Below, one piece after another: positions 35,786-46,239 of a stretch of 64,000 nt of DNA (position 1 is its first letter; every line of letters starts with the position of its first letter). The translations under genes were made by a program, and so were the position numbers. The DNA is from Berberis thunbergii (Eukaryota > Streptophyta > Magnoliopsida > Ranunculales > Berberidaceae): positions 124,001 to 188,000 of the forward strand of contig QNQO01005873.1 of NCBI GenBank assembly GCA_003290165.1. Direction: 5' to 3'. Under the pieces are notes generated by a model. The model searched no databases. It saw only the letters and a program-made list of their open reading frames with translations, and was not told the origin of the DNA.

Positions 35786-36086
35786 TGCTATCAAATGATT
35801 AAAAGCATAAGCATCAAAATTTTAGTAAAACCAATACCTAATCAAATAGACAATGGGATTATTGAATTGTGACTCTTCTCAAATGGGTTTTAATTCCTCA
35901 ATAACTAAGAAAGAACATTGTTATATATACAACCTAAAAAATGAGTCTATACAAGAATGCCAATCCAAATTTCTGTAAACCAACTCCTAAGCAAACAAAG
36001 AATAAAATTCTTGAAACCCGACACTTCTAATAGACTTTAAATTCTACAACAACTAAGAACAAACATCATTCCATGTGGTTAAACAT

Positions 36087-36250
36087 CAGATCCAGGAACA
36101 ACAACAATTCCTGTGGCCTCAAGTAGTCGACGAGCGTAGAATGCATCTGGGGCAGTTTTTGCGGCTTATGCATCTTCAATTGCCTTTTTGGCGCCCTCCG
36201 CTCTGTTGCATGTGACACCTTCTAAGCTGTTGAATGCATCTTCTAGAGTC
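36087..36250 (-). pseudogene. Alanine aminotransferase exon fragment
   Basis: One minus-strand exon reading TLEDAFNSLEGVTCNRAEGA, then KKAIEDA, a stop (TAA at 36168-36166), and AAKTAPDAFYARRLLEATGI followed by VVVPGS. This is the C-terminal region of plant alanine aminotransferase (class I/II PLP aminotransferase). About ten residues expected after EGA are deleted. An acceptor AG precedes the exon. The enzyme interconverts alanine and 2-oxoglutarate with pyruvate and glutamate; only a fragment is present here. It is the most downstream cargo of element C in the direction of transcription. Confidence 0.88.
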
Positions 36251-36599
36251 TGTACAAGGATAAACAAAAGATAGAAAACAATGGATTATTACCAGTTTCT
36301 GAAAGCTACAAAACTGACTGTTTCCTGACAACCATATACATCATGATGAGAGATAATTGATGAGCGTTTAATCAAGTGTCTGAAGAGGTACAACAATTTG
36401 TTTTTTAAAAAGTCTGAAACTGGTTATTAATTTAACGGAAATGTTAAAAGCATTTCCCATTTGCAGATTAATTCAAATGATCCATGTCTAGGATATGCAT
36501 CACTTGGTCCTCTAGTTTGGGGCATCAAAGGATCCAAAATCGGATTCTTATAAGCTGATCCTTCTACAGGTGTGATATCATTTTACTAATGGTTTTACA

Positions 36600-36980
36600 A
36601 ATTTAAATTTATAAGAAATACTCTATGTTACAATATAAGAAATACTCACTGTTGGAACTCTATGTTATTCGGCGAAAATTGACTGACATCATTGCCATAG
36701 CACGCCGTAGCTGAATCATTCAAAACAAATCATTCAACAAACAAATTATCAACCGACCTTATATTGCCTAATCTATTAAAAGATAAGTACTAGTAGTGTT
36801 CATGATAAGTGATACATACGTAAATATGGAGGACTGTATCTAGCTGCAGTGCCAACATCACCATGACAGAGGCGGAAGAGCTCTGTCAAGAAGATCAAGA
36901 AGAGACATTGAAGATGAAGCTTAGACATGAGAGGAAGTAAATGCACAATTGCCTTGAAAGGCTTAGGCTTAACCACTTAA
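36600..36980 (-). other. Unassigned sequence between cargo fragments of element C
   Basis: Short minus-strand pieces (for example ELFRLCHGDVGTAARYSPPY at about 36885-36820) look exon-like and lie between the aminotransferase and GCN1 fragments. I do not recognise them; a further captured gene is possible. Confidence 0.3.
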
Positions 36981-37274
36981 ACAAGAATTTATAGTTATCT
37001 TGTCTTAATACATCTTTCAACCATTTCTTAAATTTAAATTTATAGTATTTTCAGAAGAAAAAAAATAATAACAGCAATATATAAAACAAATAAAACATCA
37101 TTATTAGAAGAGGAGCAATATAAATATAAAGAGTGCTAAATGCCTGGCCAGCCGACTCACGAACCTCATGTGTGCTTTAACATAAGCATAAATTTATACA
37201 GTGAGTTCTAGAAGAGGAGCAATATAAATAGACAAGTATCCATGCAGTAAACTGCGAAAGAAGAAACATACTTA

Positions 37275-39054
37275 TCACAAAGGGTTGTTCGAATTGTCGG
37301 GATGAGGTCGTCCATGAAACTTAGCAACTGGTTCTTCCCAACACTAGCCATCACTTCACTAAGACCAAGGCATACCCCCTTCCAGCCAATGATGAATATT
37401 AAAAAATGGATAAATAAATCCTTATGGCATATAGATGGCATGATGTGCATTTGACAATTTATTTTGAAAACTCCAAGGAGAATGAGTTACACTACATCTG
37501 GAAATAAGTGATGAATAAGGTATGAGTCCTTGTGCCCCAGAACAGACCCACCAAATAGGAAAAACAATGAGATGCAACTAATTGGAATACAAAATGTAAC
37601 ATATTACACAAAAATGCTGAACATGTGCTATGGTGATGAAACTAAGATGAGTAAGGCCTCTAGAGGTTGCTTCATTGTAACTTGGATGATCCAGTTTGGT
37701 AAGGAAAATTACAGGTCTTTCCATATGAACAATTACTAAAATGATAAACCTACGAAATTAGTTTTAAAGAAAGTAAAATGCATATATTACACAACAGTTG
37801 AACCCATTCCTGCCATGTTCCATAGCCCCCCGCATCTGACAGTTGAATCCAAAAAAAATCAAACTCTTGACTTTTTTTCCTTGCACATAATTCCAACCAG
37901 ATTTTGCTACAAAAATCCAAACAATAAAGGGAATAGGAAATTCTGAAAGAATACAGACTAGACATGTACTAACATTATATTCGACTAACAAAATTTTCTT
38001 CATATCATCTTCCATCATCAATGTTAGTTTAGAGCTGTTCAAGTAAATACAATGACAGAAATGCAGTTCACTGATATATTGTATAAATAAGACATGACAT
38101 AGAATTCAACATTGAAATGGCCAATACATGAGAGAAGAAAAATTAGAATTAGAAAAGAACTAGAAGTTTAGAACTAATACAATAAAGCAGAATTGTAGAG
38201 ATAAAGCATTATGAATTTAATCAATATTTTTTAGATTTCCTTAAGGATCATTCTTTTACAGGAGTGTTGTATGACTCTTTGTATTCAAATTCTGGAATAA
38301 TAATAAATAAATAAATAAGATGGAAGGGAGATCCCTTGAGAAATACAATTGCAAAGCCCACCTTGAATAAAAGATCCCCCAAAAGTTCAATAGAACTCTA
38401 TCGGATACGCCAGTTGTCGTTGAAAATGCCATCCTCAACAGCTGGAAGGAGTAGAGGTAGAGACCTGATTATGAAAAAGAAACGTGTATTTGTCAGCACT
38501 TCATTACATAGAAAAAAAAGCTCATCAAAGTTCAAAGTAGCAGCATGAATAGTTGAATATCAGATGAACAGACGTTGTGGCATAATGCTCCACCAAGACA
38601 TGTCCTGCACTAAGTGCTGCATCACGTACAAATTCATTCTCATCCGAAAGTCCTGCAAACACAAATTATCAGAATCTAATGCAAGTGATGGAATTTGTGC
38701 AGTCACAATGTAAGAAACACACGCACCATCTAAAACAGCAGGAAGCACTTGTGACAAATAATTCTGGAAGCCAACGCCCAACGACCTAGGAAAATACTGT
38801 ACACAAAATCCAATTAGACCATATTATGCTCTTGGGTTAGAAGATATTCAAATCACTGATGTTACCATCATTTCGGTATGTTCACTACCTTAAAAAGTGT
38901 CAAGTACCCATCACGTACAGACGCCCTTTGATGAGAGCAGTTACGAATAATATCTGGCAATATGTTCTCAAAATACTCCTTACCAAGGGCAGCTAAAACC
39001 TGGACAGTTTTGGAAACAATCTCAGCAGTAATAGTAAATTCCCTGACATAAGAT
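37275..39054 (-). pseudogene. GCN1 / ILITYHIA HEAT-repeat protein fragment
   Basis: Minus-strand exons in the order of plant GCN1. About 39054-38890: ILPDIIRNCSHQRASVRDGY, LTLFK. About 38815-38725: FPRSLGVGFQNYLSQVLPAV. About 38655-38565: LSDENEFVRDAALSAGHVLV. About 38465-38345: LPLLLPAVEDGIFNDNWRIR, then a stop (TAG at 38400-38398) where Gln is expected, then SSIELLGDLLFK. About 37390-37275: GVCLGLSEVMASVGKNQLLS and FMDDLIPTIRTTLCD. One or more exons between the last two are missing. GCN1 binds ribosomes and activates the kinase GCN2 under stress. The fragment covers a central HEAT-repeat region of a protein of more than 2,500 residues, so it is not functional. Confidence 0.93.
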
Positions 39055-39059
39055 CAGAC

Positions 39060-40200
39060 TACTAATATCTAAGCTAACAATTATATAAAATGCAAATTGT
39101 AATCCTATAATTGAATGAACACAAAAAAAATATTAGTCGTTCTTACTCTTATGTTGATCATGCCGACATAAAGAAATCAATCTCATGTACAAGATACCAG
39201 TGACGATAGTAGAAAAAGGTAAAAAGAAATTCAAAATGAGAAGAGGCAACTGAGTAAGGAACAAGAAGCTGTTGAACACTTAGCATTAGTAACTAAGTTC
39301 CATATACATGAAAAAATAAATGCCTTTTTAAAGTAGATTTTTATATTTTAAACGAAACTAAGTAAGAAACAAAATCACAAAAATATAAAACGAACATAAA
39401 CCCATTACTAACAATTGTTATCATATAATGATCCAATAAGCAACAACTGTTATCATATAAGGAGCGACAAGCATGTTAGACTGGTAAATGATCCTAGTTT
39501 GCACCAAATATCATTTTGTGATATGGTTCGTCATAGGATTTGCTACTTTTATGGGTAAATAGGAACCATATGTGGGTCAAAATGATTGTCTTGACAAATG
39601 AATAGATTGCCAATAACATTCTGACGTTATCTCAATGAAGCAGAGGACATAGTGGATTCAAGGAAATAAAGATAAATACTGAAATTAAAGAAATTGAAAT
39701 TAAATAAAAGAAGAATATCTTTTGGAATCCTTCATTCAATCAAAGTCAATTTATGATTGATGGCCTTATGTCTGATCCTTCAATGCTTGCTAATCAAGAA
39801 GTTGGGCCTTTATCTCAAACAAAGCTCTAACCCTTATCCTAATACTAGTGAGCTTATAGGCCCAACCCAGCAATAATTAAGTAAATGAAATAAATCTTAA
39901 TTACAACAATCCCATCAGCACGACTGTCTTAATTTTTCATGAGAACTTCATTTTCCTGGGGGCAAAGGTGGATGAAAAATTTAGGTACCTAGTGGGGAAC
40001 TTTCTTTGAATTTTTATGTCATAGGTCAAAGAGTAATGCACGACATATCATATCTATGACTTGTACCTTTAAAAATTGTTAAGCAGAACTCATGGCAGTT
40101 AGGTCATCGGGGTTGGTTTTTTCAGAAGTGATTCATCTGAGAGAGGTTGCAGTATTGAAATTCTCGTAAAAGTTACACAATGTAAGAATTGACTACATGA
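39060..40200. other. Element C, AT-rich stretch without recognised gene
   Basis: Lies between the GCN1 and phosphopantetheinyl transferase fragments; likely captured intron or filler. Nothing recognised on either strand. Confidence 0.4.
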
Positions 40201-40202
40201 AA

Positions 40203-40765
40203 ATACCTATACCTTAAGTGTCCATAATTTAAGGAACTCCTGTCTTTGCACATCTGGATCTGAAATACCACACAAGTATTATGTTTCATTGGGTGAGAAG
40301 TAACGCCGAGCAAAAGGCAAAAGGTCGTTCTTTAGCTTCCTTTCCTTATCTTCTATATCAATACCTATCTGCAGTTATTTAAAGGGAATGGCTTCAAATA
40401 ACTTCCTAGTAAGGCAATACATGTGCAGGCAGGAAAGGTAACTAGAACTTGGCACAAATGAGAAAGAAATAATAGTACCGGAGAATCTATAGTCACTCCA
40501 CAGGCAATCAAGGATGTAGTATGTGAAAGGTTAAACTGCAAGGAAGGTGCATCCCACTTTTTATCATGTTGTCACTCTACCTATTCATGTCAAATAGACA
40601 TAAAAGTCGAGAGAGTTCAAAATAATCAACACAAGTAGAATAAGAAGATGAAATGAAAGAATGCTGTGTAACATAATGGAAGTAAATAAACTGACCTCTG
40701 GCTTCCCAAAAGTGTTCTTTTTGAACAACAATGATCTTGGACTTACTTGACCGCTAGTATCTAAA
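40203..40765 (-). pseudogene. 4'-phosphopantetheinyl transferase fragment (AASDHPPT/HetI type)
   Basis: Three minus-strand exons. About 40765-40697: LLFKKNTFGKPEV. About 40585-40489: VE, stop (TGA at 40574-40572, for Trp), QHDKKWDAPSLQFNLSHTTS and LIACGVTIDSP. About 40372-40203: IGIDIEDKERKLKNDLLPFA, RRYFSPNET, stop (TAA at 40281-40279), and DPDVQRQEFLKLWTLK. NLSHT, GIDIED and WTLK correspond to conserved motifs of the Sfp/HetI-type family, which moves phosphopantetheine from CoA to carrier-protein serines; the Glu after WTLK would be in the next, missing exon. Two stops make it non-functional. Confidence 0.9.
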
Positions 40766-40845
40766 CAAAAACCAAATAAGACAGCTATCAGAAAAACATG
40801 TATACACTATACCTTTTTTTAATATCATGCTATTTATCCATTGTA

Positions 40846-41189
40846 TCACCTCAAATGACCGGTGACATTTTTCACAAGTTTTTGGTATATTGGTGCTAAA
40901 GGCTTCCATAGCATCACAGTGATAACTAGCCTAGTCTTGGGATCATAGTTTGGCCATGATAAATAAGAAGAATATTTATGTTCCGATAAATGATTTTTCC
41001 ATTGGTTTTGTCCTCCATAGAAAGCACTAGACATAATTGTGAAAGGATTCGATTAAGTCCAACCTGAATTAAATAAAAAAACTTACAGTGTCTAACCTCA
41101 AGGTGGAAACAACCATTGTCCGTGTCAAGTGATGGCACTCCCAAGCTTTTGATCCTCACTCTCTTCCAATGATTATGGATGTCTTCCAA
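40846..41189 (-). pseudogene. CRM-domain splicing factor fragment (CRS2-associated-factor type)
   Basis: The minus-strand exon MEDIHNHWKRVRIKSLGVPS, LDTDNGCFHLEVR is followed after a short gap by KTNGKIIYRNINILLIYHGQ. After a frameshift near 40935 comes NYDPKTRLVITVMLWKPLAP, IYQKLVKNVTGHL. The HNHWK.....KCLGVPT..M, GG.IIYR and LWKP.AP.YP.L patterns belong to CAF1/CAF2-like proteins (mitochondrial or plastid group II intron splicing with CRS2). Only part of one CRM domain is present. It lies between the PPTase and IDM1-like fragments in element C. Confidence 0.9.
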
Positions 41190-42309
41190 GAGATTGTGAG
41201 TTACTCTCCCCTTCCCTAAGATAAAATTAAGTAAGGAGTAATCACTGGATCTCTATTCAATCGAGAAAATGATGCTTATGACAATGATAGGTAATTAGTA
41301 AAGTATCAAAGAAGATATGGATGAAGTGTGTGTGTGGGGGGGATTTGTTTAGGTTTAGGGTTTGAAGAGTTTTTTCTTAGCTCATATTTTCTTTGAATTT
41401 ATTTAGCCAATTCCCAAGCCATTACTATAGTAGGGATGTTCTTAGTGTCTCCGACCCTCTGAAGTTTTATTCTTGCTATTTGTACATGCTACTTTGATTA
41501 GAACCCACCTTGTTTAGATTACATCATCAAGTGACATCTTGTTTCTTAGTGTGGAAACAAAATAGATATTGGCATTCTCAATAGCCACCCTTGGTTAAAA
41601 CTGTAAATAAAGTACAACAGAAGAAGTCGAACCTGACATCTGCATCATTTTCTGCTCCTTCATCTGGCTCAGGTTCCTAATATCATAGTGAAAGACAGAA
41701 GATAAGCAATAGAATACAAAAAATCACTACCCGGTTATCATGAATGAATACCATGTTATTGCCATTCTCCTATTTATATGAACTTCATTGTGATGTAACA
41801 AAAAATCACTACAAGTGAACACTATCAGAGCAGACACATGCATCAATCACTTGCAGAGAGCAATCGTCTCTGACAATTTAGATTGTCCCTTTGCAAACAG
41901 ACACTAGCTTTCAAGTTAGAAACAATTTTTTTTTTGGTGTTTTACCTTGTGTGGCTCTTCTTCCATTTGTCGATGTCCAAAGCATCCATACCAACATGAC
42001 TTTGTTTTTCTTTTGGGTTCTCTCGACTGGGAGCATAACAACCCACTTAATTGGAGTTGGTTTCCCTGACATATCATTGGTTTTATCTGATATTTCCCCA
42101 AAAAACTTGCCATTTCTAAATTCTAACCAATTGGTTCAATGATTTCATACTCCACTGGTATGTCCAACAGTAATCGTTCCATGACTGCATTCTGCTCCTT
42201 ATCCTATAGAATTACTTCAGGAAGTGTGCTGTCTGTGCCCAAATCAATGCTCTCGTTACTTTGATTCAGCTCGTGCTCAAGTCTTCATTGGTTTCCTGCA
42301 GATAGTAAT

Positions 42310-44371
42310 CCACATACCATAAGGAATACTCCACCAGCACCAAACAGAAGACATTTGTCATTATAAAGTAAAGGAGTGGCGACACGCACCTCTTTGCCTT
42401 GCAATTTTCATTCTGGGTGTCGTCAACATTTTCTGACACATTGTAGTGTCCTGGAAATCTAGGAAAATGTAGTCTAGAAACTCCATCCTCTCAGACTATG
42501 GCATCTTCGAAAACCCAAATGAAGTGGTCCATGCATGTAAAACTTGAGGAATGCCACCTTTTCACCATAAACTCTAATAACAAACATGAGAATCGCATTT
42601 CAATTATAACAAATCTAAGTGGATCTAAAAAAAAGGCATTACACAGCAAAGGGAAAAATAAATAAATAAAGAACTAAAGCATATCACTCTACATTTGTTT
42701 TCCTTATAAAAAGGTTAAAGAAAAATTACACTCATTACAGGAAGAGAACACTTACCTTACTGTAGCCACTGAAATTAACTCATCCTCCTATTCAAGAAGA
42801 ACAGTGTAGAATCCTTTAAAGTCAAGTTTTCTAAGCAATGACCTGCAATAGTTGCAAAAACCAGTATTGAACACGTGGCACAGTGAAGGTAGATATAAAG
42901 TTAACCTACTAATTAATGATTTTGACACAGTACAACTCTAAGGAATCCATAACAAGGAAGTAATTTAAGAATAAACAAAGATGGAATCAGGATAGAATAT
43001 GTCCACAGAAAAATCTACATAATTCTGAAGAAGCAGGGGTAAGCACGCTCCTTAACCAAGTAAAACTTAATCAAATACATTTGAACAAAGCAAAAATGAA
43101 GAAACCTAGTATCTTCTTAATACAGCGTAAGAGACTAATAAATAGCAAGATATTTTTGTATTGCAGACTCACCAATCAAAAATCCTTAAAAAAAGTTGTT
43201 CAGCCATCTTTGAGACCATATTACACATTAGTGGATCAGATGTGACCATCTTATTTTTTTAGCTCCACACATCAGATGGGCTTGCTTGCTCTCACACATT
43301 TTCTGTGAATGAAAATCCAATCCTAGAATACCCTGCATGAGTGGTTTTCTACACAAGCTAATGCATGGTTTAACATCACAAGTTTCAAGATGTGACTGTT
43401 GTGGTTTTTGCTTACAAAGCAAAAGATAGATTGTGCATAAACAACACACATGCACACAAGCAAAACAAAGAAAAAACCAATGTCCATATGTATTGGGCAC
43501 TCAGACCATGGACACTCGTATGGGAACTCCATTGGACATACCATGATTAGATTATAAGCATTCTCACACATCCTTTAAAAATTTTCTCTATGCATGAGCA
43601 ATAACTTATGGCTCGAACCGAGGCAAGGCCTGGTTGCAACACATCAAAGGTTTAGACCAAGCTCTAATTACACCATATACTTTCACCTCATTATTGGAAG
43701 CTAGCGCCCCATCCTTCATGATTATTGTCTTCAACCTTTGTGCCTTTTCTACACTTCAATGCTGAGGTGTGCAACTTTGTTGTGTGACATTTTACATTAT
43801 CTCAAGATAATATCGTCAAGAACTGAAATAAATAAATTTTAAAAAATATATACCTAAATCAATACTTATATAGCAGACCTAAATTTAAAAAGCTGAAAGA
43901 ACCCTGAGAAATTGAAGGTTACGATTGGTGTCTTCTTCTCTGAATCAATTTTACGTGTAATCTTTTCTACTAAATGACTCACGTCATACCATACCTAAAT
44001 GTTTAAAAGCAATTGATTCAAAATTTCTAAATTAGATAGTGTATTGACATGTGAATGTAGTTAGATTTGGAGTTTAGAATGCGAAACTATGAGCTATACG
44101 AAATCATCTACTAAAGAAGGTCGTGTTTCTGAATGATATAATCTCACCTTTTATTGAAAAGAACATCTCTTACAAGATCCTTGGTTTTTTGTTCTTTTAT
44201 AGGCTCAAAACACTTGTGCAGCACTCCCAACGCAACACTAAGCTTACTTTGATGCTCTGTCAAGGTATCAATATCATAAGCAGCCTTATGATGGTCATCT
44301 CTCAATATAGTCCATGATAAATTGTCAACACCAGCTAACATAGATTTCCCCAAGAGTTTATGAAGACCCAA
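42310..44371 (-). pseudogene. IDM1-like PHD-finger / GNAT acetyltransferase fragment
   Basis: Minus-strand pieces of the C-terminal acetyltransferase region of a plant PHD-finger protein. 44371-44144: GLHKLLGKSMLAGVDNLSWT, ILRDD, HKCFEPIKEQKTKDLVRDVL. About 42845-42757: LDFKGFYTVLLE, stop (TAG at 42790-42788), EDELISVATVR. About 42545-42418: WTTSFGFSKMP, stop (TAG at 42498-42496), SERMEFLDYIFLDFQDTTMC. The strand DELISVATVR belongs to the GNAT fold; the acetyl-CoA-binding loop exon (R/Q-x-x-G-x-G/A) is missing. Full-length relatives such as IDM1 acetylate histone H3 and counter DNA methylation. The region 43230-43570 between exons has no clear match. Non-functional. Confidence 0.88.
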
Positions 44372-45424
44372 GAATATCTGTAGGAAAAAAAAAATGAAAT
44401 ATCAAAATATAAAGAACTATTAAGCAGCTTTCCCAATTGTAAACTAACATTTTTCTACAATTTTCCAATAGCCAATGATCTAAAACATAAAGAACACAGT
44501 ACCCAATTGAGATTTTAGTTCTAACATATCTTATATGGAGCAGTTGTCAGTATCTATCATAATGTTGCTATGCATCACTTACTGCAATATGACTGTTTGT
44601 GGCACTAACCGTACTATGCACATAGAAGACTTGACTGCCAAACAAAGCCAGTCAGGAAACATTTTGTTATTTTGGTACAACAATATAAAGTTCAACAAAT
44701 ATACAACAGTCAAAACCCAGCCCTCGCCCTACCGATGAATTTTGATACTTCACATTCATAACTCATGCTAATCACCAGCAATTATTTGATTCTTTCAAAA
44801 TGAAATTTCAGATCGACAGTCTGAAGATCGTGTTAAACATCTCCAGTGAAACACAATGAAATTTGTATCTAAAATGCTTGCGGGAACAATACTTGAAACA
44901 TCTAATGGTTCCAAAATTTTCTGAAATTCAAGGTACCACCTATTTTACGGGGAGTGAAGTCTTATTCAATAACATAAGAAAACAACATTGTGAAATTCAA
45001 GGTACCACCTGTTGCTGTTACTGAATGATGAGAGGGGAAGGAATGGCACCGTGCCGTTGCCGTGCGAGAAGGTGGAGGCTGAGTCCAGAGGGAGATTATG
45101 GTTGAAAGACCTTCCAAATGCAATCAAATCAAACCAAACCATGGAGAGGAGAGGAGACGACTGACGAAATTTCTCTGATTTCTGATTTCACCGCAATCAA
45201 CAAAAAAAACAAATCTGCGATTTCGATTCTCCCCTCGAGCTTTTTCAGCCAAAATGATTTTCTTACAAAACCCTAAACCTCTTAGATGAAAATGGAAATC
45301 AGCGAAAATGGAGGCGGGAGAGCCAAAATGGAGGCGAGAGAGCCAAATGTTTTCGCCAGACCGCGAATTTCGTTCGCCCGCTTGAAATTCACTCGAGTTC
45401 TTCAACTTTTTTTGATGTTTTTTA

Positions 45425-45650
45425 GCAACGGTTTTAGAACGTTGGCAAATATAGCTACGGTCAAAAACCGTGGCTATATTGGCCAACGGTCTAAAACCGT
45501 GGCTACAATGGCCAACGGTCTGAAACCGTGGGCCTTTTCCACCCACGGTTTTTATTTTTTAGCCACGGTTTTAGACCGTTGGCCATTGTAGCCACGGTTT
45601 TTAGCCGTGGAAAATAAACCAATGGCTTAGAGCCGTGGCCACCTCCCCGT
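45425..45650. repeat. Right subterminal repeats of element C
   Basis: Alternating GCCACGGTTTTTAGCCGTGG-type palindromes and ACGGTCTAAAACCGTGGC units, about 10 half-sites, leading into the terminus GCCTTTTGGTGTAGTG. Confidence 0.88.
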
Positions 45651-45793
45651 AGCTAAACATGCCTTTTGGTGTAGTGGTCATATAGGTCCCCATATTCTTG
45701 ATGCATATGTCAGTTTTCGTCTCAGGAATTGCACTCTCAATATACTTTTCATGGAGACTAGCCTTAGCGGCCCTTCCTTTACTGATTCTACTC

Positions 45794-46165
45794 ATTATCC
45801 CCGGAATGAGCTATGAAAATATCTTGTCTTCCTCTCAAAGAAGTCCTACAAAGAATATAGCAAAGAAAACAATATAGTAGAACAAGCTTTGAGCTCCATC
45901 AAGATCAACAATTACTCATTCACTGCAGAGAAGAGGATTGTTGGTAGATATTCTACCATATTGGACACAATAGTGAAGTTGGGGATCAAGCAAGGTATTG
46001 CAAAAGGTCAGGCAGTTGGAAGCACTGGCCTTTCATTTGCAAAATGGGCTTTTCTTGCATGCTATGGAAGTAGACTGGTTATGTACCAAGGAGAGAGTAG
46101 TGGAAGGATTTATGCATCAGGGATCACCTTTGTCTTGAGTGGACTGTATGTGGCTTCCTTCCTTT
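45794..46165 (+). pseudogene. ABCB transporter fragment (ABCB15-like)
   Basis: Plus-strand remnant of a P-glycoprotein-type transporter. IPGMSY opens it, followed by a frameshift, YKEYSKENNIVEQALSSIK, then an open frame with YSFTAEKRIVGRYSTILDTI, VKLGIKQGIAKGQAVGSTGL, SFAKWAFLACYGSRLVMYQG and ESSGRIYASGITFVLSGL. This matches the intracellular loop and transmembrane helices 4-5 of the ABCB15-type first half. The sequence then runs into a donor-like site and non-coding DNA. It differs in subtype from the ABCB fragment at 12060-12880. It lies about 120 bp to the right of element C, within element B. Confidence 0.88.
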
Positions 46166-46239
46166 CCTCAACTTTTATTTTTTTTAGACAATTTTTATAC
46201 TACATTTTTTTAATAAAACCAATACACGTCTGTTAAAAC

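Larger units (their letters stand above)
35495..45676. mobile_element. Pack-CACTA element C with five host-gene fragments
   Basis: 10,182 bp. It starts CACTACACCAAAAATGGCC, ends GCCTTTTGGTGTAGTG, and is flanked by perfect 3-bp duplications GTC (35492-35494 and 45677-45679). Both ends carry subterminal arrays of AGCCACGGTTTTAAACCGTGG-type repeats (about 35510-35785 and 45425-45645). No transposase was recognised. Between the arrays lie fragments of alanine aminotransferase, GCN1, phosphopantetheinyl transferase, a CRM-domain protein and an IDM1-like protein, all on the minus strand, with introns. It is inserted in element B. The co-orientation suggests that a transcript from the right end could cross all five. 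Confidence 0.93.

Noticed and set aside
37750..38042. A membrane protein gene on the minus strand
   Set aside because: Hydrophobic but without family match; it lies between GCN1 exons and is probably intron or filler.
41808..41840. CACTACAAGTGAAC as another CACTA terminus inside element C
   Set aside because: No subterminal repeats follow, no matching end exists, and no duplication was seen; likely chance.
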